Assembly: GCA_965209065.1 (NCBI GenBank)
Contig: OZ242373.1
Span: forward strand, 1 to 64,000
DNA length: 64,000 nt
Direction: 5' to 3'
Source of the DNA: CBDBUR01 sp965209065
GTDB lineage: Bacteria; Pseudomonadota; Alphaproteobacteria; JAPOUT01; G958296285
Positions within the stretch are counted from its first letter, which is position 1. Every line of letters starts with the position of its first letter. A program made the position numbers and the translations under genes. The notes below the pieces were generated by a model. The model searched no databases. It worked only from the letters and a program-made list of their open reading frames with translations, and was not told where the DNA came from. Positions 7,368-15,378 of this stretch are shown here, piece by piece.

Positions 7368-8731
7368 AGTGGGTTATAAAGCAGGAGGGTTATTCTTTTG
7401 TAATATCTCTTGTCGTTTTTACTTTTTTGTTTGTTTTTCCTGCGCGCGCGGTTGCCGAGACGTTAAGGGAGACCTTGCTATCGGCTTGGACTGAGAACCC
7501 GCAGTTGCTTGCGGCGCGACAGGGATATTTCTCGGCGGGCACGGATGTGCAAGCGGCTTTCTCCGAGTGGCTTCCGCAAGCCAACTTACAATTAGAGTAT
7601 GGTTTGAATCAATCGCACAACACGCTCAACCGCCCCAATATGGACGGGGAGACTAGAACGGATAGCACCACCAATCCGTGGAGCGGTAGCATTATTGTCA
7701 ATCAAAATATATTTAGAGGCGGGCAGATTATCGCGAATGTTTCTTCTAGCCGTTCGAACGAGGCAGCAGCTTTAGGTGATTTGCTCGCGCTGGAGCAAAA
7801 TATATTATTGTCGGCGGTTTCTGCCTATCATAATTTATTGCGTGATAGGGCGATAGTGCGTTTGAATCGCAGCAATGTTTCTATTCTCAAGAAGAGGTTG
7901 GCGGAGACGCGCAACCGCTTTCGCGTTGGCGAGGGCACGCGCACGCTTATCGCTTTTGCCGAGGCGCGCGTGAGTGCCGCCCAAACGCAGCTTGCGGCTT
8001 CGGAAGCGCAGCTGGTGGCATCTCAAAGTGCTTACGAGCGCATTATCGGGCGCGCGCCTTCGGGCAAATTAGGTTTTTCTTCACTGCCGCGCTTGCCTAA
8101 AAGTTTGGCAGAGGCGAAACAATCGGCGCAAAAAAACCACCCTGAGCTTGCCGCGGCGCGCCAACGTTATAAGGTTGCGAGCACGGCAAAAATTGCCGCT
8201 TATGGTTTGTTTCTGCCGCAGATTTCGGTGGAAGGCATTTACACGCAAGGACAAGAGCTGAGCGAGCAAACCAAAGGCAGCACTAATTTATCTATTCGCG
8301 GCAAATTTTCTATGCCTCTTTATAGCGGCGGCAGAAATTTCGCGACCGTGCGCAAAGCGGCTTATGAGGCAGAGCGCGCGCGATTTATTTTCTTAAACCA
8401 GAGGCGTCAAATTGATGAAGCAGCGGCGAATGCGTGGCAGGGTTTAATCACGGCGCGTGCGCAAATTCGTTCAAGCAAGCAGCAGGTGAATGCCAATCGC
8501 ATTGCCTTGAATGGCATTCGCCAGCAGCAATCGTTAGGCACGAGCACTTTTTTAGATTCGCTTGATGCCGAGCAAGATTATCTTAACGCGCAGGTTGCTT
8601 TAGAAACCGCAAAGCGTGATGAGCAAGTCGCGGCTTATAGTTTGCTCGCGACCAGTGGCAGGCTCACGGGCAAGCAAATTGGGTTGAGAGAAAGACAGCC
8701 AAATGAAAAACACCTAAAGAGAAAACAATAA
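7364..8731 (+). CDS. tolC: TolC-family outer membrane efflux protein
   Basis: This 455-residue protein is expected to form the trimeric outer-membrane channel used by type I secretion and drug-efflux pumps. The first 31 residues are a signal peptide ending ARAVA, and the mature protein begins ETLRETLLSAWTENPQL, the family N-terminal helix. Two repeated halves of long helices and beta strands follow, with the characteristic SMPLYSGGRNFATVRKA strand-helix segment opening the second half. Length is as usual. The start overlaps the preceding stop by four bases and the stop overlaps the next start by one, so translation is probably coupled. No inner-membrane pump or membrane-fusion gene is adjacent; the partners must be encoded elsewhere. 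Confidence 0.93.
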   Translation: MKWVIKQEGYSFVISLVVFTFLFVFPARAVAETLRETLLSAWTENPQLLAARQGYFSAGTDVQAAFSEWLPQANLQLEYGLNQSHNTLNRPNMDGETRTDSTTNPWSGSIIVNQNIFRGGQIIANVSSSRSNEAAALGDLLALEQNILLSAVSAYHNLLRDRAIVRLNRSNVSILKKRLAETRNRFRVGEGTRTLIAFAEARVSAAQTQLAASEAQLVASQSAYERIIGRAPSGKLGFSSLPRLPKSLAEAKQSAQKNHPELAAARQRYKVASTAKIAAYGLFLPQISVEGIYTQGQELSEQTKGSTNLSIRGKFSMPLYSGGRNFATVRKAAYEAERARFIFLNQRRQIDEAAANAWQGLITARAQIRSSKQQVNANRIALNGIRQQQSLGTSTFLDSLDAEQDYLNAQVALETAKRDEQVAAYSLLATSGRLTGKQIGLRERQPNEKHLKRKQ

Positions 8732-9093
8732 TGGTGGAAGAAGACAACAACCCAACAGCAAGTGGCGAAAGCCTAGACGAAGTCTTATCCACCATTCGCG
8801 AGACGGTCAATGCCTATGTAGAAAAGGGCGAGGGCATGGGCGATGATTCCTCTCCGCTCGCCCTTGCCTTGAGAGAGCTACGCGGCGAAATTGGTCGCTT
8901 ACAAAACAAGCTCGCTTTGAGCGCAGACAGCCCTCTACTAACGCCCGAACATTTAGAAAAACTGATAACCCAGCTCGCGCGTCCTATGTTGGAGCTCATT
9001 TTGCAAAGCTGGGTTGATAAAAACCTCCCCGCACTTGCCGAGCAAGTTATCCGCGAGGAAATAGAGAAAATATCGCGAGAAATAAGAAGGTAA
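8731..9093 (+). CDS. popZ: DUF2497 / PopZ-like polar organising protein, short form
   Basis: A 120-residue protein of the DUF2497 family, which includes Caulobacter PopZ, the pole-forming scaffold that anchors ParB-bound centromeres and recruits cell-cycle proteins. Two PopZ hallmarks are visible: a short N-terminal helix (LDEVLSTIRETV, about residues 15-26) that in PopZ binds partners, and a C-terminal helical oligomerisation region (about 70-120: LEKLITQLARPMLELIL, then WVDKNLPALAEQVIREEIE). The proline- and acid-rich spacer between them, about 80 residues in Caulobacter, is reduced to about 40 residues. The start overlaps the tolC stop (TAATG), and valS follows after one base. Family assignment is good; polar function in this organism is inferred. 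Confidence 0.82.
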   Translation: MVEEDNNPTASGESLDEVLSTIRETVNAYVEKGEGMGDDSSPLALALRELRGEIGRLQNKLALSADSPLLTPEHLEKLITQLARPMLELILQSWVDKNLPALAEQVIREEIEKISREIRR

Positions 9094-9094
9094 T

Positions 9095-11740
9095 ATGACT
9101 ACGCCCGCGCCCAAACTCGATAAGACTTACTCCCCTGACGAATTTGAAGCAACCATCTACCAGCAATGGCAGAGCGCGGGTGCTTTCGCGCCTAAGGGTC
9201 AGGGCACGCCCTATACTATTATGATGCCGCCGCCGAATGTAACGGGCAAGCTGCACATGGGGCATGCGCTGAACATGACTCTCCAAGATATTATGATTCG
9301 CTATAAGCGCATGAAGGGCTTTGATGTTTTCTGGCAGGCAGGCACCGACCACGCGGGCATTGCCACGCAAGCGGTTGTCGAGCGTGAGCTTGCGCGCACG
9401 AGCAACCAAACGCGGCAGGAAATAGGACGCGCGGCTTTTGAGAAAAAGGTCTGGCAATGGAAAGAGCGTTCGGGCGGAGAAATTGTCAATCAGCTGAAGA
9501 GGTTAGGGGCTTCGTGCGACTGGTCGCGCGCGCGCTTCACGCTAGACGAGGGAATGAACGAAGCAGTGCGTTATGCTTTTGTCAAACTTTACGAGGAGGG
9601 CAAAATCTATCGCGCCGAGCGGCTTGTTAATTGGGACGTCAAATTGAAAACGGCTATTTCTGATTTAGAGGTTATCTCGCGCGAGGTCAAGGGTTCGCTG
9701 TGGCATTTACGCTATCCGTTAGAGGAAGGTAGCGGTGATATTGCCAGTGATATTGCTAGTGATATTATTGTGGCGACCACCAGACCAGAAACAATGCTCG
9801 GCGATGTTGCGGTTGCGGTTCATCCTAATGATGAGCGTTATCGGCATTTGATTGGCAAGAAGGTGCGCTTGCCTTTAACCGACCGCGCGATACCTATCAT
9901 TGCCGATGAGTATGCCGACCCGAAGCAGGGTTCGGGCGCGGTAAAAATAACGCCAGCGCATGACTTCAACGACTTTGAAGTTGGTGCGCGTCACCATTTA
10001 GAGCCTATCAACATTTTAGATGAAAGCGGCAAGCTACTAGACACTGCTGCTGTGCCTGAGTCTTATCGCGGGTTGTCGCGCGAAAAAGCGAGGGCGGCTA
10101 TTGTCGCGGCGTTAGAAAAAATAAATCTGCTGGAGAAAATAGAAACGATAAATCATTCTGTTCCTTATGGCGACCGCTCGAACGAAATTATAGAGCCCTA
10201 TCTTACCAAGCAGTGGTTTGTGGATACGACTGCGCTGGCGGCTGAGGCGTTAAACGTGGTTGAGCGCGGGGAGACTTCGTTCGTGCCGAGCTATTGGCAA
10301 AAAACTTATTTTGAGTGGCTCACGCATATTCAGCCTTGGTGCATTTCGCGCCAATTATGGTGGGGGCATCGTATTCCTGCTTGGTTTGATGAGGAGGGCA
10401 ATTTTTATGTCGCGATGAGTGAAGCGCAGGCTCAAGCTCAAGCGGGCGCGGGCAAAACGCTGACGCAAGATGAAGATGTTCTTGATACGTGGTTTTCGTC
10501 TGCGCTGTGGCCTTTTTCGACATTAGGCTGGAGGGGAGGCGAGAAAAGCGCAACGGCAGAGCTTGAGCGTTATTTTCCAACGCAGTTATTGATTACCGGG
10601 CTTGATATTATTTTCTTTTGGGTTGCGCGGATGATGATGATGTCTAGTTATTTTATGGGCAAGCCGCCCTTTAGCGATATTTACATTCACGCGCTGGTGC
10701 GCGATGAAAAGGGGCAAAAGATGACGAAGTCGAAGGGCAATGTTGTCGACCCTCTAGAGCTGATGGATAGGTATGGAGCTGACGCGCTCCGTTTTACGAT
10801 GGCGGCGATGGCGGCGCAGGGGCAGGATATAAAATTATCGACCCCGCGCATAGAGGGCTATCGTAATTTTGCGACTAAAATTTGGAACGCCGCGCGCTTT
10901 TGTGAAATGAACGAAGCGGTTTATGATGCGCGCTTTGATATTACAACCACGCAAGACAAAATCAATCAATGGATTGTGAGCGAGCTATGTGGAATGAAAA
11001 AGGGGGTTGATGACTATTTAGAAAAATATGAATTTAATCACGCGGCGGATAGGGCTTATCATTTTGTCTGGGGTGATTTTTGCGACTGGTATTTAGAGTT
11101 GGCTAAAATCAATTTAGCCGATGAGTCCAAACGCGCGGAGACGCAAAAGGTCATCGCTTTTGTGTTGAGGGAAATTTTAATCGTGCTGCACCCCTTTATG
11201 CCCTTCATCACCGAGCAGTTGTGGCAAGAGCAGACGCTCTTAATTGAAACCAAAGACAAAACTTTTGCCGCACCTTTTGCCCTAGATGGTGAGGTGTCCG
11301 CGCTTATTCAGGCGATAGAAAGCATAAGGAGCTGTCGCGCTTCGCTTAATGTGCCGCCGTCGGCGGAGATAGAATTATTTTTCGCCAACGATAGGGATAA
11401 AGCCGCGCTCGCGCCCTATCAGGAGCATTTAATGAAACGCGCGCGCGTTCGCTTTTGCGACACGCCGCCGCCAGCTTCGGCGATTGCGCTTTCTGTCAGC
11501 GCGGAGCGAACTTTATACTTGGATTTAGGCACTAGCATCGATAGAGAGGCAGAAAAAAAACGATTACAAGAACAAATCGCCAAACGCACAAAAGAAATAG
11601 AAAAGCTAGGGAAAAAATTAAACAATAAAGAATTCACTGCCAAAGCACCTAGCGAAGTGGTGGCGGAAAACCAAACGCGCTTGGCAGAGCAAGAGCGCTC
11701 GCTAGATAAAGCGCACGCCGCGCTTAAACAGCTATCCTAA
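9095..11740 (+). CDS. valS: Valine--tRNA ligase
   Basis: A class I aminoacyl-tRNA synthetase of 881 residues that attaches valine to tRNA-Val. The ATP-binding HIGH motif appears as HMGH within PPNVTGKLHMGHALN (about residues 46-60), and the KMSKS loop as KMTKS near 542. Between them lies the CP1 editing domain (TTRPETMLGDVAVAV) that clears misactivated threonine. The C-terminus is the Val-specific coiled-coil arm, about the last 65 residues. A small internal repeat, DIASDIASDI, sits just before the editing-domain strand. Last gene of the methyltransferase-tolC-popZ operon, which is a common alphaproteobacterial arrangement. Confidence 0.97.
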   Translation: MTTPAPKLDKTYSPDEFEATIYQQWQSAGAFAPKGQGTPYTIMMPPPNVTGKLHMGHALNMTLQDIMIRYKRMKGFDVFWQAGTDHAGIATQAVVERELARTSNQTRQEIGRAAFEKKVWQWKERSGGEIVNQLKRLGASCDWSRARFTLDEGMNEAVRYAFVKLYEEGKIYRAERLVNWDVKLKTAISDLEVISREVKGSLWHLRYPLEEGSGDIASDIASDIIVATTRPETMLGDVAVAVHPNDERYRHLIGKKVRLPLTDRAIPIIADEYADPKQGSGAVKITPAHDFNDFEVGARHHLEPINILDESGKLLDTAAVPESYRGLSREKARAAIVAALEKINLLEKIETINHSVPYGDRSNEIIEPYLTKQWFVDTTALAAEALNVVERGETSFVPSYWQKTYFEWLTHIQPWCISRQLWWGHRIPAWFDEEGNFYVAMSEAQAQAQAGAGKTLTQDEDVLDTWFSSALWPFSTLGWRGGEKSATAELERYFPTQLLITGLDIIFFWVARMMMMSSYFMGKPPFSDIYIHALVRDEKGQKMTKSKGNVVDPLELMDRYGADALRFTMAAMAAQGQDIKLSTPRIEGYRNFATKIWNAARFCEMNEAVYDARFDITTTQDKINQWIVSELCGMKKGVDDYLEKYEFNHAADRAYHFVWGDFCDWYLELAKINLADESKRAETQKVIAFVLREILIVLHPFMPFITEQLWQEQTLLIETKDKTFAAPFALDGEVSALIQAIESIRSCRASLNVPPSAEIELFFANDRDKAALAPYQEHLMKRARVRFCDTPPPASAIALSVSAERTLYLDLGTSIDREAEKKRLQEQIAKRTKEIEKLGKKLNNKEFTAKAPSEVVAENQTRLAEQERSLDKAHAALKQLS

Positions 11741-11755
11741 AACTAAAGACTATGC

Positions 11756-11761
11756 TATACT
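11756..11761 (+). promoter_or_regulatory. Extended -10 promoter element of ilvD
   Basis: TATACT preceded by TG and one base (TGCTATACT) is an extended -10 element. It ends 7 bases before the ilvD ATG, so transcription should begin at or one base before the start codon and give a leaderless mRNA. There is no convincing -35 box and no ribosome-binding site, in keeping with this layout. Confidence 0.55.
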
Positions 11762-11768
11762 TGCGCTG

Positions 11769-13490
11769 ATGAATAAAAAAATAGATAAAAAACGCTTGCC
11801 CTCGCGCCACGTGACCGAAGGCGCGGATAGAGCGCCCCATCGCTCTTATTATTACGCGATGGGCTTGAGCGAAGAGGAAATCGCGCAGCCTTTCGTGGGC
11901 GTGGTGTCTTGCTGGAACGAGGCGGCGCCGTGCAATATCGCTCTTATGCGTCAAGCGCAAGCGGTGAAGCAGGGGGTCAATGCGGCGCACGGCACGCCGC
12001 GCGAGTTCTGCACGATTACCGTAACCGATGGTATCGCGATGGGGCATGAGGGAATGAAGTCTTCGCTGGTGAGCCGAGAGGTTATTGCTGATTCCGTTGA
12101 GCTTACGATGCGCGGTCATTGTTATGATGCGCTGGTGGGTCTTGCGGGGTGCGACAAATCCCTGCCGGGGCTGATGATGGCGATGGTGCGTTTGAATGTG
12201 CCGTCTGTTTTCATTTATGGCGGCTCTATTCTGCCGGGTCGTTGGCAGGGTCGGGACGTTACGGTGCTCGATGTGTTTGAGGCGGTTGGCGAACACGCGG
12301 CGGGCAAGATGAGCGCGCGCGACCTCCACGCGTTAGAGAGGATTGCCTGTCCGGGTGCTGGCGCTTGCGGCGGGCAATTCACTGCCAACACGATGGCGTG
12401 TGTTTCTGAGGCGATGGGTTTGGCTTTGCCCTTGTCGTCTTCTGCGCCTGCGCCTTATGAGAGCCGTGATGAATACGCGCGCGCGAGCGGCGATGCGGTG
12501 ATGCGCTTGCTGGCGGATAATATCCGTCCGCGCGATATTGTAACGCGCAAGGCGTTAGAGAATGCGGCTGCTGTTGTTGCGGCTACGGGCGGCAGCACGA
12601 ATGGCGCGCTTCATCTGCCGGCGATTGCGCACGAGGCGGGCATAGATTTTGACATCTTTGCCTGCGCGGAGGTTTTCAAGCGCACGCCTTACATCGCGGA
12701 CTTAAAGCCGGGCGGTAATTACGTTGCGAAGGATATGTATGAGGCGGGTGGTATGCCGGTTTTGATGAAAGTGTTGTTGGAGGGTGGCTATCTGCACGGC
12801 GACTGCTTAACGGTTAGCGGTAAAACCATAGAGGAGAATCTCGCTGACGTTGAATTCAACAAGGAGCAAAAAGTTATTTATCCGCTTTCGAATCCGTTAA
12901 ACGACACGGGCGGGTTGGTTGTGCTGAAGGGCAACCTTGCGCCTGAGGGGGCTATTGTCAAGACGGCGGGAATGAGCGCGCTTCACTTCAAGGGTCGGGC
13001 GCGTTGTTTTGACTGCGAGGAAGATGCGTTTAAGGCGGTTCTCGGCGGCAAGTATAAAGAGGGAGATGTGATTGTCATTCGTTATGAGGGACCGCGTGGC
13101 GGGCCGGGTATGCGCGAGATGTTATCGACGACTTCGGCTTTGTCGGGTCAGGGAATGGGAGGCAAGATAGCGTTAATCACGGACGGGCGTTTTTCGGGAG
13201 CGACGCGCGGTTTTTGCGTTGGACACGTGGGACCGGAGGCGGCTTTAGGCGGACCGATTGCTTTGCTAGAAGACGGAGATATGATTACGCTTGACGCGGA
13301 GGCGGGTATTATTGATGTGTCGGTTGATGAGGGGGAGCTTGCGAAGCGCAAGGGTTTGTGGCGTCCGCGCGAGACGATACATAGTTCGGGTGTTTTATGG
13401 AAATACGCGCAGCAGGTTGGAGCTGCGCGCACGGGAGCGACGACTCACACGGGCGGAGCGGGCGAGACCCGCGCCTTCGCTGATGTTTAA
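11769..13490 (+). CDS. ilvD: Dihydroxy-acid dehydratase
   Basis: Catalyses the third common step of branched-chain amino-acid synthesis, dehydrating 2,3-dihydroxy-isovalerate and -methylvalerate to the 2-keto acids. The 573 residues include the three iron-sulfur ligands in conserved settings: Cys55 in NEAAPCN, Cys128 in GCDKSLPG, and Cys200 in CPGAGACGG. SGATRGFCVGHVGPEA near the C-terminus is also a family signature. Length matches the family. It is separately transcribed from valS (28-base gap), with its own promoter just before the ATG. It converges on the orphan membrane-protein gene with 7 bases between them. Confidence 0.97.
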   Translation: MNKKIDKKRLPSRHVTEGADRAPHRSYYYAMGLSEEEIAQPFVGVVSCWNEAAPCNIALMRQAQAVKQGVNAAHGTPREFCTITVTDGIAMGHEGMKSSLVSREVIADSVELTMRGHCYDALVGLAGCDKSLPGLMMAMVRLNVPSVFIYGGSILPGRWQGRDVTVLDVFEAVGEHAAGKMSARDLHALERIACPGAGACGGQFTANTMACVSEAMGLALPLSSSAPAPYESRDEYARASGDAVMRLLADNIRPRDIVTRKALENAAAVVAATGGSTNGALHLPAIAHEAGIDFDIFACAEVFKRTPYIADLKPGGNYVAKDMYEAGGMPVLMKVLLEGGYLHGDCLTVSGKTIEENLADVEFNKEQKVIYPLSNPLNDTGGLVVLKGNLAPEGAIVKTAGMSALHFKGRARCFDCEEDAFKAVLGGKYKEGDVIVIRYEGPRGGPGMREMLSTTSALSGQGMGGKIALITDGRFSGATRGFCVGHVGPEAALGGPIALLEDGDMITLDAEAGIIDVSVDEGELAKRKGLWRPRETIHSSGVLWKYAQQVGAARTGATTHTGGAGETRAFADV

Positions 13491-13497
13491 TATAGTT

Positions 13498-14112
13498 CTA
13501 AAAAAATGTTTTTAAAAATACTGCCCAGTAGGGAAAAATAATCACTCTATTGATGAGAGCTGCAATAAGAAACAGTAGGGGGGTCGCCAATAAAAAGATT
13601 TTAATTTTTCTAAAGCGCACATTTTCTGCTTTCCATAAAAATATGACAAGTAACCCCATAGCTATAATAGATAAATCAATAGCATAATAATAAACCGCTA
13701 AAATATATGCTATTGATGATAAGGATTTAATAATTGGAGGCAAATTTAAAATTATAAAAAAAAGACAACCGTAGAATAATAATAAAGGATTCTTAATTGA
13801 ATTAGATAAAGTTTTTATAGTTAATAAAGATAAAAGAATAAGCCCTGAAAAAAAGAAAATAAAAGAAACTTCATTAAAAACTTGCGTGAACAAAAAAGGC
13901 GCCGCCCTCCAAAGTCCCAATGCCCTCCAGGTCACTTCACTCAAGAAATGAATAAAGCTAACCGGTTCAGCTTTCATTATACTAGATATATTAAGTCCCG
14001 TTATAAGACTTGTAGGAATAAAAAAAAGCAAAATAAAAATGGGTAACGAAAAAGAGACCCATTTTCTTTGAAACTCAGGGTCTTGTCCGAAATTGCGCCA
14101 CCATTTAACCAA
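13498..14112 (-). CDS. Orphan multi-pass membrane protein, unknown function
   Basis: I do not recognise this protein. It has about 204 residues, begins with a short charged segment (WWRNFGQDPEFQRKW) and then has five or six hydrophobic stretches: about residues 22-40, 80-98, 110-125, 130-150 and 175-195. The gene is strikingly AT-rich compared with ilvD and xthA on either side, which suggests recent acquisition or relaxed selection. The first standard start is TTG at 14112, 16 bases from an AAGGAG site. An in-frame ATA lies 7 bases after that AAGGAG and would add three residues, so a non-standard start is possible. No catalytic motif is visible. Confidence 0.6.
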   Translation of the reverse strand: MVKWWRNFGQDPEFQRKWVSFSLPIFILLFFIPTSLITGLNISSIMKAEPVSFIHFLSEVTWRALGLWRAAPFLFTQVFNEVSFIFFFSGLILLSLLTIKTLSNSIKNPLLLFYGCLFFIILNLPPIIKSLSSIAYILAVYYYAIDLSIIAMGLLVIFLWKAENVRFRKIKIFLLATPLLFLIAALINRVIIFPYWAVFLKTFF

Positions 14113-14183
14113 GTTATCTATCGGATTTCTCCTTTGTTCGAATTAGTGCCTGAATAATAGCAGTGCGACCACAAGAACGCAAT

Positions 14184-14975
14184 TTAATCATCTAGCTCAA
14201 TCCAAACGGGGACGTGGTCGGAGGGCTTTTCTAACGCCCTTTGCTCGCTGTCAATCACGCAAGCGCTCAGGCAATCCGCCGCTTGCGGCGAAAGCAAAAA
14301 ATGATCAATGCGAATGCCATGGTTCTTTTGCCACGCCCCGCGCTGATAATCCCAGAAAGTATAATTGCCCGCATTCCCTAACTTTGCCGCAACGGCATCG
14401 GTCCAGCCGCTCCACAGAAATTGCCGCCACAAGGCGCGGACTTCGGGCTGATAAAGCGCATCTCCCAGCCAGCCCTTTTCGTCCCACACATCGTTTTTAG
14501 TTGGAATGATGTTGAAGTCGCCGGCAATCACGACCTTCCTTTCTTGCGCCAGAAGCCCGCGCGCATGGGCAAGCAACTGCTCAAGCCACTTTATTTTATA
14601 ATTGAACTTATCGCCCTTGTCGCTCCCCTCGTTAATGGGGTTGCCATTGGGCGCGTAAATTCCGATAAAGTGAATGTCGCCGAGCAGCACCTCAATGAAG
14701 CGCGCCTGCTCGGGTTCTATCTTGGGCGCTTTCGGCAGGCTTCTCGCGAGGCATTGGACCGCCTGCTTACTAATCACGGCGACTCCGTTGTAAGCCTTCT
14801 GCCCGACAATCTCCACCGCAAAGCCGGCGTCGGTTATTTCGGTTAGGGGAAAATCTTTTTCTTGGCACTTAATCTCTTGGAGGCAGAGCAGGTCGGGTTG
14901 GTTCGCCTCAAGCCACGCGAGCAGCAAAGGTAAGCGCGTGCGAACCGAATTGACATTCCAGCTGGCAACCCTCAT
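14184..14975 (-). CDS. xthA: Exodeoxyribonuclease III
   Basis: A 263-residue DNA-repair nuclease of the endonuclease/exonuclease/phosphatase fold. It cleaves at abasic sites and removes 3' blocks in base-excision repair. Visible motifs in order are the N-terminal strand ASWNVNSVR, the metal-binding LQEIKC, the active-site AGDFNIIPT, WDYQRG, and the C-terminal SDHVPVW with the catalytic histidine. Length is standard. The start codon directly follows the stop of the erpA-like gene with no gap, so the two are co-transcribed; the pairing is common in alphaproteobacteria. Confidence 0.96.
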   Translation of the reverse strand: MRVASWNVNSVRTRLPLLLAWLEANQPDLLCLQEIKCQEKDFPLTEITDAGFAVEIVGQKAYNGVAVISKQAVQCLARSLPKAPKIEPEQARFIEVLLGDIHFIGIYAPNGNPINEGSDKGDKFNYKIKWLEQLLAHARGLLAQERKVVIAGDFNIIPTKNDVWDEKGWLGDALYQPEVRALWRQFLWSGWTDAVAAKLGNAGNYTFWDYQRGAWQKNHGIRIDHFLLSPQAADCLSACVIDSEQRALEKPSDHVPVWIELDD

Positions 14976-15335
14976 CTAACCGACGGAAAAAGACGAGCCA
15001 CATCCACAGCCCGAAATCGCATTAGGATTATTCACCTTGAAATAAGAGCCGATGGGTTCTTCAACAAAATCGACCTCCGCGCCCTTCAGCAAATTGACAG
15101 ACATGGGGTCAATCACCATCATCGCGCCTTCCTTTTCAATGACGAGGTCGTCTTTGTTTTTATCCGCCTCGAGTGAGAACTCTTCAAGAGAGAACTCATA
15201 CTGGAAGCCCGCGCACCCGCCACCTGCCACCGCAAGACGCAAGACTTTATCCTTTTTATCTTTTTGAGCGGCAATGAGAGCAAGCACACGTTTCGCCGCG
15301 CTTGCGCTAAGCTGGATGGGTTTCTCTTGGTTCAT
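14976..15335 (-). CDS. erpA: Iron-sulfur cluster insertion protein, HesB/IscA family (ErpA-like)
   Basis: An A-type carrier of 119 residues that passes iron-sulfur clusters to apoproteins. The three conserved cysteines are present: one in GGGCAGFQY and two in the C-terminal SGCGCGSSF. The NPNAISGCGCGSSF ending is typical of ErpA. A small acidic duplication (EEFSL then EADKNKDD) lengthens the middle loop. It lies upstream of xthA in the same operon and is divergent from argS, with 43 bases between the two start codons holding both promoters. IscA and ErpA are hard to separate by sequence alone, so the exact symbol is less sure than the family. Confidence 0.9.
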   Translation of the reverse strand: MNQEKPIQLSASAAKRVLALIAAQKDKKDKVLRLAVAGGGCAGFQYEFSLEEFSLEADKNKDDLVIEKEGAMMVIDPMSVNLLKGAEVDFVEEPIGSYFKVNNPNAISGCGCGSSFSVG

Positions 15336-15364
15336 TTTTGAGGCATCATTTTCTGTTTCATAGG

Positions 15365-15370
15365 TATAGT
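15365..15370 (+). promoter_or_regulatory. -10 promoter element of argS
   Basis: TATAGT ends 8 bases before the argS ATG, so the transcript should start about two bases before or at the codon. No ribosome-binding site is present. The -35 region is poorly defined (TTGAGG at 15338 is 21 bases away). The placement is of the same kind as at ilvD, rpmB and comF. Confidence 0.45.
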
Positions 15371-15378
15371 ATAGCGAA

